Shown here piece by piece: positions 55,799 to 63,957 of a stretch of 64,000 bases of DNA. The stretch comes from Micromonospora halophytica (GTDB lineage Bacteria; Actinomycetota; Actinomycetes; Mycobacteriales; Micromonosporaceae): NCBI RefSeq assembly GCF_900090245.1, contig NZ_FMDN01000010.1, positions 1 to 64,000 on the forward strand. Reading direction: 5' to 3'. The notes beneath the pieces are model-generated. The model was not told where the DNA came from and searched no databases. It saw nothing but the letters and a program-made list of their open reading frames with translations. The first letter of the stretch is position 1, and each line of letters begins with the position of its first letter. Both the position numbers and the translations under genes were made by a program.

Positions 55799-56857
55799 GT
55801 GACGGGACGGCCCACCCTGGCCGTGGTCGGGGCGACGGGTGCCGTCGGCACCGTGATGTGCGAGCTGCTCTCCTCCCGGCGCGACGTCTGGGGTGAGATC
55901 CGGCTGGTCGCCTCGGAGCGTTCGGTCGGGCGGAAGGTGCGCTGCCGGGGCGAGGAGCTGACCGTCGGGGCGCTCACCGCGGAGGTGTTCGACGGCGTCG
56001 ACGTGGCCATGTTCGACGTGCCGGACGAGGTCTCCGCCGAGTGGGCCCCGGTCGCGGTCGACCGGGGCGCGGTGGTGGTCGACAACTCCGGCGCGTTCCG
56101 GATGGACCGGGACGTCCCGCTGGTGGTGCCCGAGATCAACCCTGAGCAGGTGCGTAACCGGCCCAAGGGGATCATCGCCAACGGCAACTGCACCACCCTC
56201 GCCATGATCGTGGCGATCGCCCCGCTGCACCGCGAGTACGGGCTGCGCGAGCTGGTGCTCGCCTCGTACCAGGCGGCGTCGGGGGCGGGTCGGACGGGCG
56301 TGGACGCGCTGCACGGCCAGCTCGGCAGGATCGCCGGCGACCGGGTGCTCGGTTCCCGCCCTGGCGACGTACGGCAGGCGGTCGGTGAGGAGCTCGGCCC
56401 GTTCCCCGCGCCGCTGGCGCTCAACGTGGTGCCCTGGGCCGGGTCCTTCACCGAAGGGGGCTGGTCCTCCGAGGAGATGAAGATCCGCAACGAGTCCCGC
56501 AAGATCCTCGGGCTGCCCGACCTCAAGGTCTCCGCGACCTGCGTACGGGTACCGGTGGTGACCGGTCACTCGGTGGCGGTGCACGCGGTCTTCGCCACCG
56601 AGGTGGACGCCGAAAGTGCCCGTGAGGCGCTGCGCAACGCCCCGGGTGTGATCCTGGTGGACGACCCGGCGGCCGGCGAGTTCCCGATGCCGATCGACGC
56701 GGTCGGCACCGACCCCTCCTGGGTCGGCCGGATCCGCCGCGCGCTCGACGACCCCCGCGCCCTCGACCTCTTCGTCACCGGCGACAATCTGCGCAAGGGC
56801 GCCGCCCTCAACACCGCCCAGATCGCCGAACTCCTCGCCAAGGAACTCACCCGCTGA
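55799..56857 (+). CDS. asd: Aspartate-semialdehyde dehydrogenase
   Basis: A 352-residue enzyme. The N-terminal nucleotide-binding motif TLAVVGATGAVGTVMCELL, the catalytic cysteine in IIANGNCTTLAM, and a later RVPVVTGHSVAVHAVF segment match Asd. It reduces aspartyl phosphate to the semialdehyde, the step after LysC. The start GTG 55799 lies five bases after the lysC stop, so the genes are cotranscribed. The C-terminus carries LRKGAALNTAQIAELL, the usual end. Confidence 0.96.
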   Translation: MTGRPTLAVVGATGAVGTVMCELLSSRRDVWGEIRLVASERSVGRKVRCRGEELTVGALTAEVFDGVDVAMFDVPDEVSAEWAPVAVDRGAVVVDNSGAFRMDRDVPLVVPEINPEQVRNRPKGIIANGNCTTLAMIVAIAPLHREYGLRELVLASYQAASGAGRTGVDALHGQLGRIAGDRVLGSRPGDVRQAVGEELGPFPAPLALNVVPWAGSFTEGGWSSEEMKIRNESRKILGLPDLKVSATCVRVPVVTGHSVAVHAVFATEVDAESAREALRNAPGVILVDDPAAGEFPMPIDAVGTDPSWVGRIRRALDDPRALDLFVTGDNLRKGAALNTAQIAELLAKELTR

Positions 56858-56861
56858 CCCT

Positions 56862-56937
56862 CCGCGATCTTGCACTTCGGGTCGCTGGTTCGCCCGGCTG
56901 GTGGCTCTTTGTCCGGGCCGTAACTGCAAGATCGCGG
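56862..56937. repeat. Inverted repeat element with 13-bp arms
   Basis: CCGCGATCTTGCA at 56862-56874 and its exact reverse complement at 56925-56937 flank a 50-base loop. It is placed just after asd and could be a terminator or a mobile palindromic repeat. A G-rich tract follows to about 56980. Confidence 0.6.
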
Positions 56938-56971
56938 GGGCGGGGGGCGGGGGGCAGGGGGGCGGGGGGGG

Positions 56972-58393
56972 TTAGGGGGCGGCGAGGCGGACGCCGTCGC
57001 GGCCGTGCCGCTTGACCGCGTACAGGGCCTGGTCGGCGCGGCGGAGGGTCACCTCGGCCGGCTCGCCGGGATGGGGCAGGGCTACGCCGACACTGATGGT
57101 GCGGCCGGTGCGTCTCGCCGCCTCGGTGAGCCGTTCGGCGATCCGGACCGCCTCGTCGGGGCGACTGACCTCGATCACCGCGACGAACTCGTCGCCGCCG
57201 ATCCGGTACAGCTCGTCGCCCTGGCGCAACGCCCCCTCCAGGGCCCGGGCCAGCCCGACCAGCAGCCGGTCCCCGGCCTGGTGGCCGTACGTGTCGTTGA
57301 CCGCCTTGAAGTCGTCCACGTCGATCGCCAGCAGTGCGGTACGCCCCGGCGTGGCCGTCCGGATCCGCTGCCCGAAGGGCCCGGTGTGGCGCAGGCCGGT
57401 GAGCGGGTCGGAGCTGGCCTGCTCGCGGAGCCGGGCCAGGGTGCGCAGCCGGTCCACCGCGCCCCACGCCTGGCCGGCGAGCAGTTCCATCAGGTTGACC
57501 GTGGTCGGGTCGGGCCGGAGCAGCCGTTCGTCGGCGACCAGCAGCACCCCGCCGGAGTCGGGCGGGCCCACCGGCACCGACACCAGGGTCCGCACCCCGG
57601 CCCGGGCCAGCGGCTCGTACTCCTCGGTCGGGGGCAGTCCGGCCTCGCCCAGGGTGTACGCCGATCCGTGCCGGTGGGCGCGGCCGACCAGCCGGCCGAG
57701 TGGCCCGGCCCCCGCCTCGGTCAGTTCGGCGCGGATGCGCGCCTCCAGTTCACCGGGGTCGCCGGTCGGGTCGCCGACCCGCGGTCCGCGCCGGCCGCCG
57801 AGCACCAGTACGGCGGCGGAGAGGGTGGAGACGTCCCGGGCCGCGGTGATCGCGGCGGCCATCAGCTCCCACTCGGTGGGAGCCGAGGTCATCGCGGTGG
57901 CGTGCCGGAGCAGCTTCTCGCTGCGGCTCTCGGCCGGCGGCCCGCCGAGCGCCGTGATCCGGGCGCCGAGCCGGCCGGCCAGCCGTTCGGCGGTCGTGCG
58001 CCAGGAGCCCAGCTCGACGGGCTCGCTCCACTGCAGGTCGAGCACGCCGATCGGGCGGCCCGCCGGGTCCAGCACCGGCACGCAGATCTCGGCGGTGACG
58101 TCGGGGCGTACCGGGAGGTAGTCCGGGTCGTCGGCGACGTCACCGACGGTGGCGCTCTCGCCGGAGGCGTAGACCCGGCCGACGATGCCGGACTTCGGCG
58201 GCACGGTGGAGAAGACCTGCCAGGCCCCGGTCGCCGCGACGCAGCGCAGCCGGTCGTGGACCTGGAGCAGGACGGAGATCGTCGCGGGGGCGTACCGGGC
58301 GAGCGCGGTCACGGTCCAGTGGCACGCCTCGACCGCGGTCGACGCCATCTGCAGGCGGACCGTGACGTCCCGGACGACTCTCTCGTGATCCAC
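56972..58393 (-). CDS. GAF-GGDEF diguanylate cyclase
   Basis: A 473-residue signalling enzyme. An N-terminal GAF domain (about residues 15-170) has VPPKSGIVGRVYASGESATV and IGVLDLQWSEP, a second GAF-like sensor spans the middle, and the C-terminal GGDEF domain holds LYRIGGDEFVAVIE, with an intact GGDEF signature. It should make c-di-GMP from GTP. No EAL domain is present. GTG 58393 is chosen with GGAAGAAC upstream; an ATG at 58498 would lie inside the repeated 32-bp element, which argues against it. Confidence 0.88.
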   Translation of the reverse strand: MDHERVVRDVTVRLQMASTAVEACHWTVTALARYAPATISVLLQVHDRLRCVAATGAWQVFSTVPPKSGIVGRVYASGESATVGDVADDPDYLPVRPDVTAEICVPVLDPAGRPIGVLDLQWSEPVELGSWRTTAERLAGRLGARITALGGPPAESRSEKLLRHATAMTSAPTEWELMAAAITAARDVSTLSAAVLVLGGRRGPRVGDPTGDPGELEARIRAELTEAGAGPLGRLVGRAHRHGSAYTLGEAGLPPTEEYEPLARAGVRTLVSVPVGPPDSGGVLLVADERLLRPDPTTVNLMELLAGQAWGAVDRLRTLARLREQASSDPLTGLRHTGPFGQRIRTATPGRTALLAIDVDDFKAVNDTYGHQAGDRLLVGLARALEGALRQGDELYRIGGDEFVAVIEVSRPDEAVRIAERLTEAARRTGRTISVGVALPHPGEPAEVTLRRADQALYAVKRHGRDGVRLAAP

Positions 58394-58488
58394 GTTCTTC
58401 CAGGTGAGGGCGGGCCCGGCGCGGGTGCCGGGGCTGCGATCAAGCGTACTCAGCGACCGGTGCCCGTCCGTGCGAAGATCGATTCTGT

Positions 58489-58520
58489 TCGTACACATGT
58501 TTCATCCACAGGGTGTGGAC
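58489..58520 (-). repeat. 32-bp repeated element, copy B
   Basis: Reads on the minus strand as the same sequence as 36983-37014 with one difference. It lies between the divergent GGDEF gene (start 58393) and metallophosphoesterase (start 58601). The plus strand reads TCGTACACATGTTTCA, close to the mycobacterial SOS-box shape. Confidence 0.75.
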
Positions 58521-58619
58521 GCGGCCTGTGGGTTCCCGACGGGCGCGCGCGGGGTGCGTGGCGGGGTTAGCGTGAGGGTCCCGGTCGCAGTGGAGGAGTC
58601 ATGCTCGTCGCCCAGCTGA
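58497..58619 (+). CDS. Possible upstream ORF starting MFHPQGVD
   Basis: A 40-codon frame whose ATG lies in the repeated element and whose stop lies 19 bases inside the metallophosphoesterase gene. It shares its first eight residues with the ORF at 36965-37006, where the only base difference is a silent TTT/TTC change. It may be a coincidence of the shared DNA. Confidence 0.22.
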   Translation: MFHPQGVDAACGFPTGARGVRGGVSVRVPVAVEESCSSPS

Positions 58620-59380
58620 GTGACCCGCACCTGACCACCGGCGTGCTCGCCGCCGCTCCCGCCGCCGGCCTGCACCGGGCGCTCGGCCGGGTGCTGGCGC
58701 TGCGGCCCCGCCCCGACTGCGTGGTGATCTCCGGCGACCTGGTCGACCAGGGCCGTCCCGACGAGTACGCGGCGCTGCGCGAGGTGCTCGGCCGGTACCC
58801 GCTGCCGGTGCACCTGGTCACCGGCAACCACGACGACCGCGAGTCGCTGCTGGACGCCTTCGGCGGCACGCCCTACCTGGGCGGCGGTTTCTCCGCGTAC
58901 TACCACGTCGATCATGCGGAGCTGACCGTCGCCGCGCTGGACTCGCTGGTGCCCGGTGAGGGCGGCGGCCGGCTCGGCGAGGACCAGCTCGGCTGGCTCG
59001 ACGGGGTGCTCGCGGGGCGACCGGACGTGCCGGCCCTGGTCTTCCTGCACCACCCGCCGGTCGCCCTCGGCGTCCCGGCCGCCGACGCCATCCGGCTCGC
59101 CGACGGTGACGCCCTCGCCGCGGTGATCCGCCGGCACCCCCATGTGGCCCGGGTCGCCGCCGGTCACCTGCACCGCCCGGCCACCACCGCCTTCGCCAGC
59201 ACCGTGCTCACCGTCGCGCCCAGCACCTGGCGGCAGGCGTCGCTGACCATCAGCCCCGACGAGGAGATCGGCTGGGTCGACGAGCCGACCGCCTTCCTGC
59301 TGCACGTCGTCGAGCCGGGCGGCTGCGTGACCCACACCGTGCAGGTCAGCCACGCCGCCGGCCTGACCTGCGGTTTCTGA
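58601..59380 (+). CDS. Metallophosphoesterase, cyclic-nucleotide phosphodiesterase CpdA-like
   Basis: A 259-residue calcineurin-type phosphoesterase. The metal motifs are QLSDPHL (D, H), SGDLVDQG (D), GNHDDRE (N, H), FLHHPP and AGHLHRP, the full set for the class that includes CpdA. It may hydrolyse cAMP or other cyclic nucleotides, but related family members act on other phosphates. GAGGAG five bases before the ATG supports the start. It is divergent from a diguanylate cyclase, suggesting a nucleotide-signalling link. Confidence 0.88.
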   Translation: MLVAQLSDPHLTTGVLAAAPAAGLHRALGRVLALRPRPDCVVISGDLVDQGRPDEYAALREVLGRYPLPVHLVTGNHDDRESLLDAFGGTPYLGGGFSAYYHVDHAELTVAALDSLVPGEGGGRLGEDQLGWLDGVLAGRPDVPALVFLHHPPVALGVPAADAIRLADGDALAAVIRRHPHVARVAAGHLHRPATTAFASTVLTVAPSTWRQASLTISPDEEIGWVDEPTAFLLHVVEPGGCVTHTVQVSHAAGLTCGF

Positions 59381-59777
59381 GAGTTGCCGGCGACGGGGCC
59401 GGGTGGACGACGCGCGCGACAGCGGACAGCAGCTCGTACCCGTCCGAGCGCCCGGACGTCGCCTGGTCGGCACCGTCGGATCGGCTTGGCCGATCGGTTG
59501 ACGGACGGAAGGCGGACGTACCTCGCCCTCGGCCGAACGCGTCGAGCGGGCCGCCGTACGGGTCCAGTGGACGGGGACCGACGGATTTGTCTGCTGCGGC
59601 GAAGGTCTTCAGGTCCACAATTGCCGTACGGCATCGATATTGTCGGTCCACGCCATGGCCGTCGGTTCCCTGAGGGGCCGGGAACCGGCACGCCATCCGA
59701 CCGTCCCGGGCTCGGCGGCGGCTCTTCGCACCGGAGCCGGCGCCGCCCGGGACGGTCACCCGGCAGAGGAGTCGCAG
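59381..59777. other. Intergenic region, no gene supported
   Basis: Nearly 400 bases between the convergent metallophosphoesterase and alpha/beta hydrolase genes. Several overlapping frames exist, but none has a ribosome site or a recognisable domain. A stretch near 59590-59660 has lower GC than the flanking genes. A decayed gene or non-coding transcript is possible. Confidence 0.4.
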
Positions 59778-60575
59778 TCAGCCCAGCAGGGCGCGGCGCA
59801 GCTCCGGGGCCAGCCGCTCGGCGGGCACCTCGTGGAATCCGCCCGCCAGGCTCAGGTGCCGGGCCCCCGGCACCGCCCCGGCCGCGGCCCGCGCGGCATC
59901 GCGCAGCCAGCCCGGGCTGCCCGTGCTGTCGACGACCACGGTCGGCGCGGTGATCGCGGCGAGGCGCTCGGCGGGGAGGCTGCCGTCCCCGGTGACGGTG
60001 GCGTCGTACACGAGGGTCGGGGCCAGCATCTCCATCCAGGGCCACATCGGCTGCTCCCGCATCCCGCGCACCTCGTCGGCGGGGACCCCCACCGCCTCGA
60101 CCAGGAAGCACTCGACCGCGTCGCCCCGCCGGCCCGCCGCCACCAGCTCAGCCAGCTTCGGTGCGATCGCCACCCGGGAACCGGCGTGCGCCCCCACCTG
60201 CAACGGCGGCTCGAACAGCGCCAGCCCCGTCACCGGCAGGCCGGCGGCGGTCGCCAGGGCGGCGAGGATCGCGCCGGAGGAGAGGCCGTAGACGTACGCC
60301 GTGCCGCCGGCCGCCCCGATCACCGCCGCCAGGTCCTCGATCTCGCGCTCCACCGCGTACGGGCCGGTGTCGCCGCTGTCGCCCCGGCCGCGCCGGTCGT
60401 ACCCGAGGACGGTGAAGTCCGCGGCCAGCGCGGCGGCGAGCTCCCGGGTGGTGGAGCGGTCGTTGAACGCGCCGCCCACCAGCACGATCGCCGGCCCGTC
60501 GCCACTGCGTTCGTACGCGATCGTCGTGCCGTCCGCAGACCGCGCGGTGCCCACCGTCAGGGGCGTCCCAGCCAT
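59778..60575 (-). CDS. Alpha/beta hydrolase
   Basis: A 265-residue hydrolase. VLVGGAFNDRSTTREL gives the oxyanion-hole region, LGYDRRGRGDSGDTGPYAV the beta-strand before it, and YVYGLSSGAILAALA the nucleophile elbow (GLSSG, with Ser). The Asp and His of the triad are likely in TVVVDSTGSPG and AGGFHEVPAE. It cleaves an ester, epoxide or similar bond of unknown identity. GGAGGG seven bases before ATG 60575 is a good ribosome site. Confidence 0.88.
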   Translation of the reverse strand: MAGTPLTVGTARSADGTTIAYERSGDGPAIVLVGGAFNDRSTTRELAAALAADFTVLGYDRRGRGDSGDTGPYAVEREIEDLAAVIGAAGGTAYVYGLSSGAILAALATAAGLPVTGLALFEPPLQVGAHAGSRVAIAPKLAELVAAGRRGDAVECFLVEAVGVPADEVRGMREQPMWPWMEMLAPTLVYDATVTGDGSLPAERLAAITAPTVVVDSTGSPGWLRDAARAAAGAVPGARHLSLAGGFHEVPAERLAPELRRALLG

Positions 60576-60895
60576 CTTCCATCCCTCCGTCGCTGTCGTC
60601 TCTCATCCTGGTCGGAGCCGCCGACAAAAAACCGACGGCTCCCCGGGACCGCCGTCACCTACCCGTCATGTCGGAATCGCCCGAACGTCCGACTGTCGCC
60701 ACCTGACGTATCCGCAGGTCTGTTCGACTTCCCCAGTCGACCGGCGGTGGGCGGAGATGAGAGGCTGTCCCCCGACGGAGCGGCGAACCCCCGACCGCCG
60801 CCATCCGCTGTCGACCCCTGTCACGGCACGGATCAGGGTCGCCGGGCGAACCATCGTCCGCGCAGCGTCCAACGCCGAACCTCACGAGGAGTTCC
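60576..60895. other. Promoter region between hydrolase and 5'-nucleotidase
   Basis: About 320 bases between divergent genes. No convincing gene is present. It must hold both promoters. A GTCGGA...TCCGAC inverted repeat (6-bp arms) near 60669-60692 is the only notable dyad; no clear Pho-box or riboswitch is seen. Confidence 0.4.
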
Positions 60896-62608
60896 ATGTC
60901 CGTCCCCGGGATGCGTAGGGCCGCCATCGGTCTGACCGCGCTCGCTGTGGCCGCGCTGAGCACGGTCGCCGTCAACCCGAACCAGGCCGAGGCCGGCCCC
61001 AAGCCGGTCGACATCAAGCTGCTCGCACTCAACGACTTCCACGGCAACCTGGAGCCCCCGGGCGGCTCCAGCGGCACCATCGCCGGCCAGCCCGCAGGTG
61101 GTGCGGAATACCTCGCCACCCAGCTCGCCGCACTGCGCGGCACCACCGAGAAGGAGCGGGAGCGGACCATCACGGTCGCCGCCGGTGACCTGATCGGCGC
61201 CTCCCCGCTGCTCTCCGCCGCGTTCCACGACGAGCCCACCATCGAGGCGCTCACCATGGCCGGGCTGGACTTCGCCAGCGTCGGCAACCACGAGTTCGAC
61301 GAGGGCCCCGACGAGCTGCTCCGCATCCAGAACGGTGGCTGCCACCCGGTCGACGGCTGCGCCGACGGCACCCCGTACCAGGGGGCCGGCTTCCAGTACC
61401 TCTCCGCCAACGCCTTCAAGACCGCCACCGGCCAGCCGCTGCTGCCGCCGTACGGCATCAAGAAGGTCGCCGGCGTCAAGGTCGGCTTCATCGGGATGAC
61501 CCTGGAGGGCACCCCGCAGATCGTCAGCCAGGAGGGCGTCGCCGGCCTGACCTTCGCCGACGAGGCCGAGACCGCCAACAAGTGGGCCCGCGTGCTGCGC
61601 GCCCAGGGCGTCGAGAGCATCGTCGTGCTGCTGCACGAGGGCGGTCAGCAGGACTCGACCGGCGGCATCAACGACTGCAACGGCTTCACCGGCCCGATCG
61701 TCGACATCGCCAACCGGATGGACCCGGCCATCGACGTGGTGGTCAGCGGGCACAGCCACCAGGCGTACAACTGCGAGATCAACGGCAAGCTGGTCACCAG
61801 CGCCAGCTCGTTCGGCCGCCTGGTGACCGACATCGACCTGAAGATCGACCGGAAGTCCGGTGACGTGCTCACCGCCTCGGCGAACAACGTCGTGGTCACC
61901 CGCGACGTCGCCAAGGACCCGGCGCAGACCGAGCTGATCACCCGCTACAAGACGGCCCTCGGCCCGGTCGCCACCAAGGTCGTCGGCACCACGGCCGAGC
62001 CGATCAACCGGATCCAGGAGACCCTCTTCGGTACGGCCAAGGGCGAGTCCCCGCTCGGCAACGTGATCGCCGACGCGCAGCTCGCCGCCACCGACACCGA
62101 GCAGGGCGCGCTCGGCGCGTTCATGAACCCCGGCGGTGTCCGCGCCGACCTCGACGCCGGTCCGGTCACCTACGAGGAGGCGTTCACCGTCCAGCCGTTC
62201 GCCAACAACCTGGTGACCCTCGACCTCACCGGCGCGCAGCTCTACTGCGTGCTGGAGCAGCAGTTCGTCGTCGGGCGGACGCTCTACCCGTCCTCGACGG
62301 TCAACTACACGGTCGACGTGAACGGCACCACCGGCACCACCGCCGACCCGTGCGCCGGCACCCGGGTCGTCCGGGGCAGCCTGACCCTGGGCGGCGTCAC
62401 GGTCACCGACTCCGGCACCTACCGGGTCACGGTGAACAGCTTCCTCGCCGGCGGCGGCGACGGGTTCACCGCGCTCAAGAGCGGCACCAACCAGGTCACC
62501 GGCATGATCGACCTGGACGCCTTCGTGGCGTACCTGACCGCGTCCTCGCCGGTCTCCGCGCCGGCCCTGGACCGGATCCGTACCACCGCCGAGGTCCCCG
62601 CCGCCTGA
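60896..62608 (+). CDS. Secreted 5'-nucleotidase / bifunctional metallophosphatase
   Basis: A 570-residue exported enzyme. A signal peptide (residues 1-33) ends at NQAEAGP. The N-terminal calcineurin domain has LALNDFHGNLEPP, VAAGDLIGASP, VGNHEFDEGPD and VSGHSHQAYNC. The C-terminal substrate domain has MNPGGVRADLDAGPVTYEEA and NSFLAGGGDGFTAL, as in UshA-type nucleotidases. It hydrolyses extracellular nucleotides to nucleosides for phosphate and purine supply. GAGGAG precedes the ATG. A hairpin follows. Confidence 0.93.
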   Translation: MSVPGMRRAAIGLTALAVAALSTVAVNPNQAEAGPKPVDIKLLALNDFHGNLEPPGGSSGTIAGQPAGGAEYLATQLAALRGTTEKERERTITVAAGDLIGASPLLSAAFHDEPTIEALTMAGLDFASVGNHEFDEGPDELLRIQNGGCHPVDGCADGTPYQGAGFQYLSANAFKTATGQPLLPPYGIKKVAGVKVGFIGMTLEGTPQIVSQEGVAGLTFADEAETANKWARVLRAQGVESIVVLLHEGGQQDSTGGINDCNGFTGPIVDIANRMDPAIDVVVSGHSHQAYNCEINGKLVTSASSFGRLVTDIDLKIDRKSGDVLTASANNVVVTRDVAKDPAQTELITRYKTALGPVATKVVGTTAEPINRIQETLFGTAKGESPLGNVIADAQLAATDTEQGALGAFMNPGGVRADLDAGPVTYEEAFTVQPFANNLVTLDLTGAQLYCVLEQQFVVGRTLYPSSTVNYTVDVNGTTGTTADPCAGTRVVRGSLTLGGVTVTDSGTYRVTVNSFLAGGGDGFTALKSGTNQVTGMIDLDAFVAYLTASSPVSAPALDRIRTTAEVPAA

Positions 62609-62623
62609 CGGCAGCCCTCGACA

Positions 62624-62659
62624 CGACGGGCCCCGGAGCAGCCGCTCCGGGGCCCGTCG
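62624..62659 (+). terminator. 5'-nucleotidase terminator
   Basis: CGACGGGCCCCGGAG at 62624-62638 pairs perfectly with its reverse complement at 62645-62659 around a six-base loop, 15 bases after the stop codon. Confidence 0.82.
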
Positions 62660-62764
62660 CCGTTCCTGTCCCTCCCGCCCCGGCCTGCCCCTCCCGCTGC
62701 CCGCACGCCTGGCCTGGCCGGTCCCGCCCGGCTTGGCCCGGCGGTCGAGATCGCGCTCGATCCG

Positions 62765-62810
62765 GGATGTTGTGGCCTTAGCTCGTGCCGATGCCACTAC
62801 ATCCATGATT
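62765..62810. repeat. Palindromic intergenic element, copy 2
   Basis: Left arm GGATGTTGTGGC (62765-62776), 16-base gap, right arm GCCACTACATCC (62793-62804) followed by ATGATT. It shares the right arm and layout with 52790-52836. It borders the MFS remnant. Confidence 0.55.
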
Positions 62811-62871
62811 CAGCACGATCACGGCGCGGTGCGGGCTGTCGGTGAGCCGGGGTGGGGGCGGCGACCGGGTC

Positions 62872-63105
62872 GTCGGCGGCGTTGGTCAGCGTCGGCATCA
62901 CCGGGGAGAGCATGGTCTCGCCGAAGCCGAAGACCGCCGCGCAGGCCACCACGCCGAGCGCCGCCACCACCGCGTTGCCCGTGCCCACCAGGCCGGCCGC
63001 GCCGAGGATCAACCAGGCGGCGGCGAAGACCCCACCGACCAGCGCCAGCGCTCCGGTACGGCTGCGCCCCTCCATCCGCCGGATCACCGGCCGCGACAGG
63101 ATTTG
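62872..63105 (-). pseudogene. MFS transporter remnant
   Basis: About 78 codons on the minus strand encode a typical piece of an MFS transporter C-terminal half: SRPVIRRMEGRSRTGALALV and a helix, then VFGFGETMLSPVMPTLTN. The equivalent of the first half is missing, and the sequence after TLTN is unrelated. There is no complete gene, so this is a decayed fragment. Confidence 0.72.
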
Positions 63106-63221
63106 CCGCCGCTGCGAGTGCGGGCCGGAGCCGACGTGAGCAAGCGCACGCTCCGCTGCTGACGGTCCTCGCCGCCGGTGCGGGGAGCGGGCCGGTCGGT
63201 CGGCTCTGCCATGCTGGCCCG

Positions 63222-63695
63222 GTGAGCGTGACCTGGCGACATCTGCCCACACCGGCCCGCGAGATCGCCGCCGCCGCGACCGAGGCCGTCGAGGCGGCCC
63301 GGGCCCGCGACACCGGGGCGTACGACCTGTCGACCGCGCGGCTGGCCACGGCGGAGCGCTCCGGGCTGGTCCTCGGCTCGGTGGTACGGCTGCTGCTGGA
63401 GGAAATCCACCCGGACGGGCTCGACTCCGACGACGTCCGGAAGGTGCTGGAACACTGCGTCCGGGCGGCGGCGCAGTGGTGGCCGGACGTCGACCCGCAC
63501 GTGGTGCTGGTCCTGCTGGCCGGGGCGCTCGGCGTCTATGACCCGGGCGAGGACGACGCCCCGCCCGACGCGGTCGCGCTCGCCCGGCACGCCCCGCTGC
63601 TCGTCGCCGATCTGCTCAGCGTGACCGGCCGGCCGGTCGAGGGCTACCTGGGCGCGGCGTTCGCCGAGATCGAGCGCACCGAGCGGCACGACTGA
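63222..63695 (+). CDS. Hypothetical protein
   Basis: A 157-residue helical protein starting MSVTWRHLPTPAREIAAAAT. It is acidic, with DGLDSDDVRKVLEHCVRAA and ALGVYDPGEDDAPPDA. No family is recognised. The GTG at 63222 has no good ribosome site, and a second GTG lies six bases later. Strong third-position GC supports coding. It is flanked by pseudogene fragments, so it may be a relic or a narrowly distributed gene. Confidence 0.65.
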   Translation: MSVTWRHLPTPAREIAAAATEAVEAARARDTGAYDLSTARLATAERSGLVLGSVVRLLLEEIHPDGLDSDDVRKVLEHCVRAAAQWWPDVDPHVVLVLLAGALGVYDPGEDDAPPDAVALARHAPLLVADLLSVTGRPVEGYLGAAFAEIERTERHD

Positions 63696-63786
63696 CCGGA
63701 CGGGCCGGATCGCTGTCCAGCACAACAGCAGCGGTCACAGCCACGTCATCGTCGACCAGTCGGGGTACTTCATCGCCGCCCGCTGA
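63694..63786 (+). pseudogene. Remnant of a secreted protein C-terminus
   Basis: An in-frame stretch of about 30 codons ends TGA at 63784-63786 and encodes VQHNSSGHSHVIVDQSGYFI near its end. This resembles the C-terminal NxxGxxHVIVDVxGYF-type segment of actinobacterial secreted proteins. No start or upstream part is present, so a truncated fragment is proposed. Confidence 0.35.
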
Positions 63787-63957
63787 CAGTGATGTGGGAG
63801 CGGGTCACCTGGTCGGTCTGACTCACCCTCCGGCAGTGTGCTTACAGGTCAGGGGCTGGCGGCGGGGAAGATTGAGGAGTCTCCCGGGCGGCACCCCCGA
63901 CCGCGTCCACCGGGGGTATGGTGCCGCAGCACGTCATCGATCGACTCACGGGGTGTT

